This document shows, piece by piece, positions 38,779-47,042 of a stretch of 64,000 bases of DNA. Made by a program: the position numbers and the translations under genes. The stretch's first letter is position 1. Every line of letters begins with the position of its first letter. Below the pieces are notes generated by a model. The model was not told where the DNA came from. It saw only the letters and a list, made by a program, of their open reading frames with translations, and searched no databases. Source of the stretch: Alphaproteobacteria bacterium (lineage in GTDB: Bacteria > Pseudomonadota > Alphaproteobacteria > UBA8366 > Aestuariispiraceae); contig JASJDC010000011.1 of assembly GCA_030065235.1 (NCBI GenBank), positions 186,001-250,000 of the forward strand, given 5' to 3'.

Positions 38779-38833
38779 CGACGAACCGGCAAACAAACCG
38801 GCAGGAAGCGGCGCCCCTCTGGAGCGCGCCGCT

Positions 38834-39982
38834 ATGGAACGCATCACGATGAGCGCCGATCCCGCCGCGCGTTGGAATTGCGGTCCCGAACACGCGCCCG
38901 GGGTTCTGGAAATCGATCTCGGCGCGCTGGCCTGGAACTACCGATACCTGGCGGACCTCGCAGCGCCGGCCAACGCCGCCGCAGTGGTGAAGGCCGACGG
39001 ATACGGGTTGGGCGTCGGTCCGGTGGCGACGACGCTGGCGGCGGCCGGATGTCAGGTCTTTTTCACCGCGCATTTGGACGAGGCGATCGCGCTGCGCGCC
39101 ATCTTGCCCGATCAGACGATCGAGATCGGCGTGTTGAACGGTTTGGTCCCAAACACCGAGGCGCTCTACGCGGCGCACTGTCTCTTCCCAGTGCTGAACG
39201 ATCTGGGCCAGGTGGAAGCATGGCGGCGTTGGGCGAAGGACCGGGACCGGGTGGACTTGACGTGGCGCGCGGCGCTACAGATCGACAGCGGCATGACCCG
39301 TTTGGGCCTGCCGGCCGACGAACTGGAGACCCTTTTGGCAGAACCGGAACGGCTGGACGGCGTCAATTTGCGCTTTCTGATGAGCCATATGGCCTGCGCC
39401 GACACGCCGAACCACCCACTAAACGCACAGCAATTGGCCCTATTCGGCCGGGCGCGCGCGGCTCTGCCCCCGGTCGAGGCGATGCTGGCCGCCTCCAGCG
39501 CCGCCCTCCTCGGCCCCGACTGGCGCTTCGACTATATCCGGCCTGGCGTCGCCTTGTTCGGCGGCCGGCCGGAAAAAGGCCGACCGAACCCGATGCGGCC
39601 GGTGGTTGCCCTGCGCGCGAGAATCCTACAAATTCAAAACGTTGCGCCGGGCCAGACCATCGGATACGGCGCGACGTATGAAGCGAAATCACCGGCGGTC
39701 GTCGCTACGCTTGGCGTCGGCTACGCGGATGGTTATCTTCGCTCTCTCAGCAATTCCGCGACCGCGATCCTGCGGGGGCGGCGCATCAAGGTGGTTGGTC
39801 GCATCTCGATGGATCTTTCAAGTTTTGACGTCTCGGCTGTACCCGACGCCCAGGTCGGCGACATGGTGTCGCTGCTGAACGCCGAGCACACGATCGACGA
39901 CCTCGCGGATCAGGCGGGCGCCATCGGTTATGAAATTCTGACCGGCTTGGGTCGGAGATACCGGCGCGTTTACCGGGGCTGA
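38834..39982 (+). CDS. alr: Alanine racemase
   Basis: PLP enzyme interconverting L- and D-alanine, feeding Ddl and the cell wall. 382 aa. The PLP lysine is K53 in VVKADGYGLG; the second catalytic base is Y278 in GYGATYEA. Fold type III landmarks such as QIDSGMTRLG and VGRISMDLSSFD are present. GGAG 9 bases upstream supports ATG 38834. dnaB-alr adjacency is common in alphaproteobacteria. mlaE starts 9 bases after the stop. Confidence 0.95.
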   Translation: MERITMSADPAARWNCGPEHAPGVLEIDLGALAWNYRYLADLAAPANAAAVVKADGYGLGVGPVATTLAAAGCQVFFTAHLDEAIALRAILPDQTIEIGVLNGLVPNTEALYAAHCLFPVLNDLGQVEAWRRWAKDRDRVDLTWRAALQIDSGMTRLGLPADELETLLAEPERLDGVNLRFLMSHMACADTPNHPLNAQQLALFGRARAALPPVEAMLAASSAALLGPDWRFDYIRPGVALFGGRPEKGRPNPMRPVVALRARILQIQNVAPGQTIGYGATYEAKSPAVVATLGVGYADGYLRSLSNSATAILRGRRIKVVGRISMDLSSFDVSAVPDAQVGDMVSLLNAEHTIDDLADQAGAIGYEILTGLGRRYRRVYRG

Positions 39983-39991
39983 GCGGAACGG

Positions 39992-40777
39992 ATGAAAGAA
40001 AAACGCAACCTGTTGCGACGTATCGGCGCCGCCTTCCTGCGGTTCCTCGAAGGTGCGGGAAAGCTTACAGTGTTCGCGCTGCGCGCGACCTCTCATTGTT
40101 TCCGGCCGCCGCTCTATCCGCGTCTGATCGGCCAGCAAATGGTCGATATCGGCTATTATTCTCTGCCGGTGGTTGGGATGACGACCTTGTTCGCGGGCAT
40201 GGTCCTGGCCCTGCAGAGCTATACCGGCTTCGCGCGCTTCTCCGCCGAAAGCGCGATCCCGAATGTCGTCGTGCTGTCGATCACGCGCGAACTTGGACCG
40301 GTGCTGGCGGGTCTGATGATCGCCGGGCGGATTGGCGCCGCCATGGCCGCCGAAGTCGGCACCATGCGTGTGACCGAACAAATTGACGCTCTGAATACGC
40401 TGGCCACAAATCCTTTCAAATATCTGGTGGCGCCGCGCCTGATCGCCGGCGTGACGATGATGCCGCTGTTGGTGCTGGTCGGCGATGTGATTGGCGTCTT
40501 CGGCGGCTATATCGTCTCTGTCTACAAGCTCGGCTTCAACGCCAGCGCCTATATTCAGAACACTTGGGAGTTTTTGGAGTTCCAGGACGTCGCATCGGGC
40601 TTGGTGAAAGCCGCCGTCTTCGGCTACCTAGTCGCCTTGATGGGGTGCTATCACGGCTATCAGTCGCGCGGCGGCGCCCAGGGCGTCGGCGCCGCGACCA
40701 CCAACGCGGTGGTCAGCGCCTCGATCTTGATCCTGATTTCCAACTACATCATCACCGAGATCTACTTCGCCCAATGA
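39992..40777 (+). CDS. mlaE: MlaE-type lipid ABC transporter permease
   Basis: Inner-membrane permease of the Mla phospholipid-trafficking ABC system that maintains outer-membrane asymmetry. 261 aa with five to six hydrophobic segments. Family motifs include LVLQ-like ALQSYTGFARF, ITRELGPVLAGLMIAGRIGAAMAAE and EVGTMRVTEQIDAL. The stop overlaps the mlaF ATG (ATGA). mlaD and mlaC, usually nearby, are absent from this locus. Confidence 0.92.
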   Translation: MKEKRNLLRRIGAAFLRFLEGAGKLTVFALRATSHCFRPPLYPRLIGQQMVDIGYYSLPVVGMTTLFAGMVLALQSYTGFARFSAESAIPNVVVLSITRELGPVLAGLMIAGRIGAAMAAEVGTMRVTEQIDALNTLATNPFKYLVAPRLIAGVTMMPLLVLVGDVIGVFGGYIVSVYKLGFNASAYIQNTWEFLEFQDVASGLVKAAVFGYLVALMGCYHGYQSRGGAQGVGAATTNAVVSASILILISNYIITEIYFAQ

Positions 40778-41550
40778 CCGCCGCGCCGAAAATCAAGATG
40801 ACGGGGGTCAAGAAGGCCTTTGGTCCGAAGGTCGTTTTGGACGGGTTCGACCTTGAGGTGTTGCCCAGGGAATCGGTTGTGATTATGGGCGGATCGGGCA
40901 GCGGCAAATCGGTGGCCCTGAAATGCATCCTGGGTCTGGTGACGCCGGATGACGGTCATATCGAGATCGACGGCGTCGAGGTCACTAATCTGAGCCGCAA
41001 GGATCGCGAGGCGGTGAACGCCAAGATCGGCATGCTGTTTCAGAACGCGGCTCTGTTCGACAGCCTCTCGGTCTGGGAGAATATCGCTTTCGGCTTGATC
41101 CAGGGCCGGAAGATGGCCCGCGACAAAGCGCGCGACATCGCGCATGAAAAGCTTGCGCAAGTCGGTATGGGCGCTGATGTCGGCGCCTTGAGCCCGGCGG
41201 AATTGTCGGGCGGCATGCGCAAACGCGTCGGTCTGGCCCGCGCCATCGCCGGCGACCCGGATATCATCTTCTTCGATGAACCGACGACCGGGCTAGACCC
41301 GATCATGGGTCATGTGATCGACGACCTGATCGTCAAATGCGTCCGCGAAGTCGGCGCTACGGCGCTGTCGATCACCCACGACATGGCCAGCGCCCGCCGT
41401 ATTTCGGACCGGATGGCGATGTTGTTTAAGGGCAAGAACATCTGGCAGGGCCCGACATCGTCTGTCGATGAATCCGGTAACGACCATGTCGATCAATTCA
41501 TCAACGGACGCGCCGACGGTCCGATCCAGATGGAAGTGTTCAAGCCTTAG
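40774..41550 (+). CDS. mlaF: MlaF-type lipid ABC transporter ATPase
   Basis: Cytoplasmic ATPase partner of MlaE, 258 aa from ATG 40774, overlapping the mlaE stop. Walker A GGSGSGKSV, signature LSGGMRKRVGLARA, Walker B IIFFDEPTTGLDP and switch ITHDM are all intact. Its last 350 bases have a decayed second copy at about 42138-42291. Convergent with the PAS-like gene that follows after 10 bases; where mlaD would be expected there is this gene instead. Confidence 0.93.
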   Translation: MTAAPKIKMTGVKKAFGPKVVLDGFDLEVLPRESVVIMGGSGSGKSVALKCILGLVTPDDGHIEIDGVEVTNLSRKDREAVNAKIGMLFQNAALFDSLSVWENIAFGLIQGRKMARDKARDIAHEKLAQVGMGADVGALSPAELSGGMRKRVGLARAIAGDPDIIFFDEPTTGLDPIMGHVIDDLIVKCVREVGATALSITHDMASARRISDRMAMLFKGKNIWQGPTSSVDESGNDHVDQFINGRADGPIQMEVFKP

Positions 41551-41560
41551 GCGGATCCGT

Positions 41561-42037
41561 CTACGGTCCCAACTCCAAATAGGCGTAGTCAATCACGCTG
41601 ACCGACACGATCGCGACAACTGTGTCATCCGGATCCAGCAACGGAAAGACCGCCGACTCGTATCGCTTTTGGAACGCGCGCCCGGTATCGAACGTATCGC
41701 GAACTGCGTAGGCGCGCTTGTCCGCCGTGGCCTCAAGCAGTCTCCGATTAATATGCGCGACTCCTGGGAACTCATCCATGTACTTGCCCGTTGGATTCAC
41801 CGCCAGGAAGTCCAGCCACATCTGCCCAATGATTTTGATCAACAGACGCGTTTCACCGCTCTCTCGATCGACATGAACCAACAGCAGATTGGGAAACGCC
41901 GACGGCGGCAATTTCGTAACGTCGAACAGCTTGTAAGAGTACAAACCGTCTTCGGAACGGAACGCTTCAAAGGCTTGGACCGCCTCCTTAAGGCTTTCAT
42001 CCTCCAACAAAGCAAAATTGTAGGCGAACTCGGCCAC
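41561..42037 (-). CDS. PAS-like domain protein, copy A of a tandem pair
   Basis: 158 aa soluble protein, about 69 percent identical by hand count to the gene at 42305-42772. The pattern LPNLLLVHVDRE-like strand, IKIIGQMWLDFLAVNPTGKYMDEFP and a C-terminal PLLD...VVAIVSVSVIDY hairpin resembles PAS_5-type sensor domains of alphaproteobacteria, but there is no attached kinase, GGDEF or HTH output. Expressed towards mlaF. A GGTATA-like stretch and the palindrome ATGCGC-N-GCGCAT lie 43 bases upstream in both copies. Ligand and partner unknown. Confidence 0.7.
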   Translation of the reverse strand: MAEFAYNFALLEDESLKEAVQAFEAFRSEDGLYSYKLFDVTKLPPSAFPNLLLVHVDRESGETRLLIKIIGQMWLDFLAVNPTGKYMDEFPGVAHINRRLLEATADKRAYAVRDTFDTGRAFQKRYESAVFPLLDPDDTVVAIVSVSVIDYAYLELGP

Positions 42038-42079
42038 AGGCGCCCCCGAATGTCATGACAGTCGGGCGGTATAGTACGA

Positions 42080-42092
42080 ATGCGCGGCGCAT
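42080..42092. promoter_or_regulatory. Conserved palindrome upstream of PAS copy A
   Basis: ATGCGC-G-GCGCAT, perfect 6-bp arms. It starts 43 bases from the gene start, next to a TAGTAC/TATA-like stretch, and has the same position and arms as the site before copy B. Likely operator or promoter element. Confidence 0.5.
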
Positions 42093-42137
42093 GAAAACAC
42101 CCTATTTGGCCGGCATTGGCGGCGCCGTCGCAAACAC

Positions 42138-42291
42138 CTGTTCGATGCGGGAACCGCGCTGACTGGGCGCGCTATCGCCGGCGCCCCCGGCATCATCTTT
42201 TGCGACGAATCAATGACAGAGCTGGCCCCGGTCTATGGGGCGCGCAATCGACGACCCGATCCAGATGGAAGCTTTCAAGTCTCAGGCGGCT
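42138..42291 (+). pseudogene. Decayed duplicate of the mlaF 3' end
   Basis: This stretch aligns with two separate parts of mlaF. 42164-42240 reads RAIAGAPGIIFCDE in one frame against RAIAGDPDIIFFDE of mlaF (41241-41283). 42250-42289 matches the mlaF stop region (41511-41550), with CCGATCCAGATGGAAG identical. About 170 bases between the two are missing, the Walker B aspartate-glutamate survives but the flanks are altered, and the stop has changed from TAG to CAG. No start remains. It marks the left part of the second copy of a tandem duplication. Confidence 0.75.
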
Positions 42292-42304
42292 TGGCCTGCG
42301 GTCC

Positions 42305-42772
42305 CTACTTCAGATAGTCGTAGTCGATCACGCTGATCGACACGATTGCGACAACCTCGCCTTCCGCATCCAGCAACGGAAAGACCGCTGCCTCGAATTT
42401 CTTTTCGACCGCCAGCCCGGTGTCGATTGTGTCGCGAACGGAGTAGGCGCGCTTGTCCGCGACAGCCCGAAGCAGTCTCTGGTTGACTCGCTCGGTTCCA
42501 GGTAGCTCATCCAAATACTGGCCCATTGGGTTTATTGCAATGGAGTCCAACCACATCTGCCCAATGATCTTGACAAACAGGCGCAGTCCATCGCCTTCGC
42601 GATCGACACGAACAAACAACAGATGTGGAAACGATGAAGGCGGGAGCTGCGTGACGTCGAACAGCTTGTAGGAGTACCCCCCGTTTTCGGAACGGAACGC
42701 TTGGAATGCCCGGACCGCCTCCTTTAGACCCTCATCCTCCAACAAAGAGAAATTGTAGGCGATCTCGACCAC
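42305..42772 (-). CDS. PAS-like domain protein, copy B of a tandem pair
   Basis: 155 aa, paralogue of 41561-42037 with the same length, same orientation and a start 735 bases away. The KIIGQMWLD core, ADKRAY, AVFPLLD and VVAIVS stretches are identical in both copies, whereas surface-type positions differ, which argues that both remain under selection. It has the same upstream palindrome. No output domain, signal or membrane segment. Function unknown; a PAS_5-like small-molecule sensor is inference. Confidence 0.7.
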   Translation of the reverse strand: MVEIAYNFSLLEDEGLKEAVRAFQAFRSENGGYSYKLFDVTQLPPSSFPHLLFVRVDREGDGLRLFVKIIGQMWLDSIAINPMGQYLDELPGTERVNQRLLRAVADKRAYSVRDTIDTGLAVEKKFEAAVFPLLDAEGEVVAIVSISVIDYDYLK

Positions 42773-42814
42773 ACGTTACCCCGAATTTTAATACAGACGA
42801 GTGGTATATTACAG

Positions 42815-42827
42815 ATGCGCAGCGCAT
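42815..42827. promoter_or_regulatory. Conserved palindrome upstream of PAS copy B
   Basis: ATGCGC-A-GCGCAT: both arms are identical to those at 42080-42092 and only the central base differs, 43 bases before the gene. Flanking bases have diverged more than the arms. Confidence 0.5.
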
Positions 42828-42979
42828 GGAAACAGTCTATTCGGCCACGCGCGCCGGCGCCAACGGTGGAACGATTCGGGGGTCGCGTTGAACGACATTA
42901 CGCTGAACTGCGTCGTTCCAGCGCAGCGCTGCACGGTTCGACCAACAACGCCTGTTCACAGTGCGAAGGCGCAGCCGGC

Positions 42980-44023
42980 TCAAAGCGCGACGCGTCGGCC
43001 TTCCTGACTAGACCTTTCGATGGCGTTGATGATCGCGATCACGTCCCGCGCTTCTTCAGCCGAAACCGGCGGCGCGCCACCGGTGCGAACCGCCTCGGCG
43101 AGTAGGCTGTATATTTGCGACCAATCTCCCGGAACGCTCGGAACCGTCTCGCGGCGGGTCGACCCGTCCTCAAGGACCCGGGTCAGTTCGGCCCATCGCT
43201 CTTCTGGTTCGCGTCCATAGGCCGGGTCGTCAGGGACGATTCCGGAGGCCAACTGCCCCTCCTGACAATCCATAAAGGACTTTATGTAGGACCCTTTGGT
43301 CCCGTGGATCGCATAGCGCGCCCGATTGTCCGGCACTGTAAAGCCGGCGAAAAGCTCAACGCGGAGACCTTCATGCGGCCCCGCTTCATAGCCAAGAATC
43401 GCACGCATCCGGTCTGGATTTTCGCCGCCTTCGATCCGCTGAAGGTCTCCGAACACCCAGTCCGGCTTTCCAAACAGCACATAGACTTGGTCGACCTGAT
43501 GCGTTCCCAAACCATATTGCGTCGGTTCAGTGCGACGATTCGGCGCGTCCCCGCCGGGAGTCGTCGGGGCGAAGAACTCGAAATGGCCGCGATACGACTG
43601 GATTCGGCCCAGCGTCCCGTCGTTGATGAGCTTGGAGAAGGTGAGAAAATCGCTATCCCAGCGCCGGTTTTGAAACACGGTGGCGATCACGCCGGCCTTG
43701 TCGCGCGCCGCGATAATGGCGTCGGCCTGGGCGACGGTATGGCAGAACGGCTTGTCGGTGATGACATTCTTGCCCGCCTCGATCGCCTGCAGGACCAGAT
43801 CCGCATGGGTGTAGCTCGGAGAGGCGATGACGACGAGTTCAACCGACGGATCGGCGAACAGCGCCGCCGGCGTCGGATGCACTGTCGCGGACGGGTATTC
43901 CGCCTTCACGGCGTCCGGCCGCGACGAGGCGACGGCGGCCAAAGACAGGCCCGCTTTTTTGAAGAGCGGCAAATGAAAAACCTTTGACGGCTCGCCAAAG
44001 CCGACCATTCCGACACGCACCAT
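42980..44023 (-). CDS. Gfo/Idh/MocA-family NAD(P)-dependent oxidoreductase
   Basis: 347 aa sugar or inositol dehydrogenase-like protein. The N-terminal Rossmann fold has GMVGFGEPSKVFHLPLF and the EAGKNVITDKPF motif with the catalytic-region lysine; the C-terminal alpha/beta domain includes YGLGTHQVDQ with the conserved histidine. GGGAG about 8 bases before ATG 44023 fixes the start; the upstream in-frame ATG 44077 overlaps the ATPase gene. Last gene of the sugar-transport operon, so it probably oxidises the imported sugar or a derivative. Confidence 0.88.
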   Translation of the reverse strand: MVRVGMVGFGEPSKVFHLPLFKKAGLSLAAVASSRPDAVKAEYPSATVHPTPAALFADPSVELVVIASPSYTHADLVLQAIEAGKNVITDKPFCHTVAQADAIIAARDKAGVIATVFQNRRWDSDFLTFSKLINDGTLGRIQSYRGHFEFFAPTTPGGDAPNRRTEPTQYGLGTHQVDQVYVLFGKPDWVFGDLQRIEGGENPDRMRAILGYEAGPHEGLRVELFAGFTVPDNRARYAIHGTKGSYIKSFMDCQEGQLASGIVPDDPAYGREPEERWAELTRVLEDGSTRRETVPSVPGDWSQIYSLLAEAVRTGGAPPVSAEEARDVIAIINAIERSSQEGRRVAL

Positions 44024-44057
44024 TGTAGGCTCCCTAAGGTTTTGGATCGAGCGGCGC

Positions 44058-45170
44058 TCAGGCGACCCGCATTTCACTCGCGGGATCGAAGAAATGCGCT
44101 TTGCCCATGTTGAAGTTGAAGGGCATTTTATCCCCAGGGTTGACGCCGAACCCTGCGCGCATCCGGGCGATCAATTCCTTGCCGCCCAGATGGGTGACCA
44201 CGTATTTGTCCGCGCCGGTCGGCTCAACCACTTCGACGTGGCATTCCGCCTGCGCCACATCGGTGGCGGCGGCGTCCTGGCCCTCGGCGTCGGTCACGTC
44301 CTCCGGCCGGATGCCGAAGACGATGTTCTTGCCGATCAGCTTGTCCAGCGCACCCGCCTTTTCACGCACCGGCAGGATGATCGAGCCGCTCTCGCGGCTC
44401 AGTTCGACATGGACGCCCGCGTCGTTCTTTTCCAACTTCGCCGGGATCAGATTCATCGTCGGCGAGCCCATGAAATCGGCGACGAACAGGTTGGCCGGCG
44501 TGTTGTAGACCTCGTCCGGCGAGCCGACCTGCTGCAAGACGCCGTCCTTCAGGACCGCGATCTGCGTCGCCAGCGTCATAGCCTCGATCTGATCATGGGT
44601 CACATAGACGATGGTCGCGCTGAGCTTTTGATGCAGCCGCTTGATCTCGGTCCGCATGTCGACACGCAGCTTTGCGTCCAGGTTGGAGAGCGGCTCGTCG
44701 AACAGGAAGAGTTTCGGATCGCGCACCAGCGCCCTACCCATCGCGACGCGCTGACGCTGACCGCCGGAAAGCTGGCCGGGGCGTCGGTCGAGTAGGTGGC
44801 CGATCTGCAGCATGTCGGCGACGCCCGCGACCGCATCCGCCCGCTCTTCCTTCGACGCGCCGCGCATCTCCAGTCCAAAGGCGATATTGTCGCGCACATT
44901 CATCGACGGGTAGAGCGCGTAGGATTGGAACACCATCGCGATATCGCGCTTCGACGGGTGCAGATCGTTGACCACCGAGCCATCAATCTTGATAGCCCCG
45001 CTGGTGATGTCCTCCAGGCCCGCGATCGTATTCAGCAGCGTAGACTTGCCGCAGCCGGACGGACCGACCAGAACCAGAAAGCCGCCCTCTTCGATGGCGA
45101 TGTTGATGCCTTTCAGGACGTCGACCGGCCCGTAAGACTTGTGCAACTGGTTGATTTCGAGAAACGCCAT
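44058..45170 (-). CDS. Sugar ABC transporter ATPase (UgpC/MalK/GtsD type)
   Basis: 370 aa ATPase of CUT1-family carbohydrate importers. Walker A GPSGCGKST near residue 39, signature LSGGQRQRVAMGRA, Walker B LFLFDEPLSNLDAKLR and the switch VTHDQIEAMT are present. The C-terminal TOBE/regulatory region (about 240-370) is of the MalK/UgpC kind. Downstream of two permeases and a binding protein on the same strand. Confidence 0.93.
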   Translation of the reverse strand: MAFLEINQLHKSYGPVDVLKGINIAIEEGGFLVLVGPSGCGKSTLLNTIAGLEDITSGAIKIDGSVVNDLHPSKRDIAMVFQSYALYPSMNVRDNIAFGLEMRGASKEERADAVAGVADMLQIGHLLDRRPGQLSGGQRQRVAMGRALVRDPKLFLFDEPLSNLDAKLRVDMRTEIKRLHQKLSATIVYVTHDQIEAMTLATQIAVLKDGVLQQVGSPDEVYNTPANLFVADFMGSPTMNLIPAKLEKNDAGVHVELSRESGSIILPVREKAGALDKLIGKNIVFGIRPEDVTDAEGQDAAATDVAQAECHVEVVEPTGADKYVVTHLGGKELIARMRAGFGVNPGDKMPFNFNMGKAHFFDPASEMRVA

Positions 45171-45186
45171 GACCGTTTCCTCTCCC

Positions 45187-46047
45187 CTACCCTTTGACCG
45201 CGCCGGCCATCAGACCACGCACGAAATACCGGCCCGAAACGATATAGACGACCAGCGTTGGCAAAGCCGCGAGTATCGCTCCGGCGAAATGGACGTTGTA
45301 TTCCTTCACCCCTGTCGAGGATGAGACGAGATTGTTCAGCGCCACCGTCACCGGCTGACTATCCGCGTCCGCGAAAGAGGCGCCGAACAGGAAGTCGTTC
45401 CAGACATTGGTGAACTGCCAGATCACCGTGACGACGATGATGGGACCGGAGCTGGGCAACAGGATCCGATAGAAGATCCGGAAGAAGCCGGCCCCGTCGA
45501 TGGTCGCCGCCCGCACCAACTCGGTTGGGAAGGCGTCGTAATAGTTCCGGAAGAACAGCGTCGTGAAGCCGATCCCGTAAATCATATGGACAAAGACCAG
45601 GCCCGAGGTCGTACCTGCGATCCCCAATGTGCCGAGAATGCGCGCCATCGGAATGAGCACAATCTGGAAGGGAATAAAGCAGGACAGCAACAGCAGACCG
45701 AAGACGATGCGGTGACCGGGGAACTGCCATTTCGTCAGAACATACCCGTTCACGGCGCCCAGCATGGTTGACAGAAAGACCGCGGGAACGACCATCAGGA
45801 TCGAGTTGATGAAATACGGTTTCAGCCCCGTTGGATCGACGCCGATCTGCGCCGTGCTCCAAGCGGAGAGCCAGGGTTCGATGGTGAATTTCTGCGGCAA
45901 GGACAGCATCGCGCCTTGGCGAATCTCGTCCAGCTCTTTCACCGAGTTCACCACCATCACATAGAGCGGCAGCATGTAATAGACCGCGAAGACGATCAGG
46001 ATCGAATAAAGCAGCGCCCGGGAGAATTTGCCTGACATGTTGGTCAT
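45187..46047 (-). CDS. Sugar ABC transporter permease (MalG/GtsC type)
   Basis: 286 aa inner-membrane permease with about six helices. The N-terminal LLYSILIVFAVYYMLPLYVM helix and the EAA-type loop RAATIDGAGFFRIFYRILLP (ATPase contact) identify the CUT1 MalG class. The start overlaps the upstream permease stop by 4 bases, and the ATPase follows after 16 bases. Confidence 0.92.
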   Translation of the reverse strand: MTNMSGKFSRALLYSILIVFAVYYMLPLYVMVVNSVKELDEIRQGAMLSLPQKFTIEPWLSAWSTAQIGVDPTGLKPYFINSILMVVPAVFLSTMLGAVNGYVLTKWQFPGHRIVFGLLLLSCFIPFQIVLIPMARILGTLGIAGTTSGLVFVHMIYGIGFTTLFFRNYYDAFPTELVRAATIDGAGFFRIFYRILLPSSGPIIVVTVIWQFTNVWNDFLFGASFADADSQPVTVALNNLVSSSTGVKEYNVHFAGAILAALPTLVVYIVSGRYFVRGLMAGAVKG

Positions 46048-46922
46048 GCCTTCTTCTCCTTCAACTCGCTATAGAGGTAGGGCACGATGATCGACGCGAT
46101 CATGATCAACATGATGATCGCCGATGAAGCGCCGACACCCATCTGGTTTCGCGAGAACGTGTAAGAATACATGAAAGTCGCCGGCAATTCCGTCGCCCTT
46201 CCCGGCCCGCCGTTGGTCAGCGCGATCACCAAGTCATAGGACTTGATCGCCAGATGGGCGAGCACGACGAAGGCCGATAGGAAGGCCGGACGCAGCATTG
46301 GGATGATGATCCGGCGATAGAGATTGAAATTTGACGCGCCGTCGATCTGCGCCGCGCGCATGATCTCGCCGTCGATTCCGCGTAGTCCCGCCAGAAACAT
46401 CGCCATCACGAAGCCGGACGATTGCCAGACCGCCGCGATTACGACGGTATAGATCGCCATGTCGCGATCCTTGATCCAGCGGAACGAGAAATCGGTCCAG
46501 CCCCATGTCTGTACGACATTTTCGAGCCCGATACCCGGATCGAGAAACCATTTCCAGGCGGTGCCGGTGACGATGAAGCTCAGCGCCATCGGATAGAGAT
46601 AAATCGGCCGCAAAATACCTTCGCCGCGAATCTTCCGATCGAGCAGGATCGCCAGGGTCAGGCCGATAACGGTGCAAATGACGATGTAGAGAATGCCGAA
46701 AATCGCCAGGTTGGTCAGCGCAGTCTCCCAATGCCGCAACCCGAAAAGCCGCTCGTAATTCGCAAATCCCACCAAGCCGTAAGAGGGCAGCATGCGGCTG
46801 TCCGAGAACGACAAATAAGACGTGTAGAGAATAAATCCGTATACGAAGATGGCTATGAGAGCGACGCTGGGCGACAACACCAGACGCGGCAGCCAATCTT
46901 GTAACTTCGCGCGGTACGGCAT
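46044..46922 (-). CDS. Sugar ABC transporter permease (MalF/GtsB type)
   Basis: 292 aa permease with six helices. The loop MRAAQIDGASNFNLYRRIIIP is the EAA motif (the first residues shown suffice to recognise it). It starts 120 bases after the binding-protein gene, with a terminator-like hairpin in between, so expression is probably lower than that of the binding protein. Confidence 0.92.
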   Translation of the reverse strand: MPYRAKLQDWLPRLVLSPSVALIAIFVYGFILYTSYLSFSDSRMLPSYGLVGFANYERLFGLRHWETALTNLAIFGILYIVICTVIGLTLAILLDRKIRGEGILRPIYLYPMALSFIVTGTAWKWFLDPGIGLENVVQTWGWTDFSFRWIKDRDMAIYTVVIAAVWQSSGFVMAMFLAGLRGIDGEIMRAAQIDGASNFNLYRRIIIPMLRPAFLSAFVVLAHLAIKSYDLVIALTNGGPGRATELPATFMYSYTFSRNQMGVGASSAIIMLIMIASIIVPYLYSELKEKKA

Positions 46923-46977
46923 GGCCGACCCCCCTGAAAGCGCGGCCGCGCTATCGTGCGGCTAATTGACAAGGATT

Positions 46978-47018
46978 GAAAAACCGCCGCCGACAGGGCG
47001 AGGCCCGGCCGGCGGCGT
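46978..47018 (-). terminator. Hairpin with U-run between binding-protein and permease genes
   Basis: On the minus strand CGCCGCCGGC pairs with GTCGGCGGCG (one G-U wobble), a 13-base loop, followed by GTTTTTC. It lies inside the operon, so it may act as a partial terminator or protect the 3' end of the binding-protein message. Confidence 0.65.
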
Positions 47019-47042
47019 ATATTTCAGCGGATCGCTGCGCGC

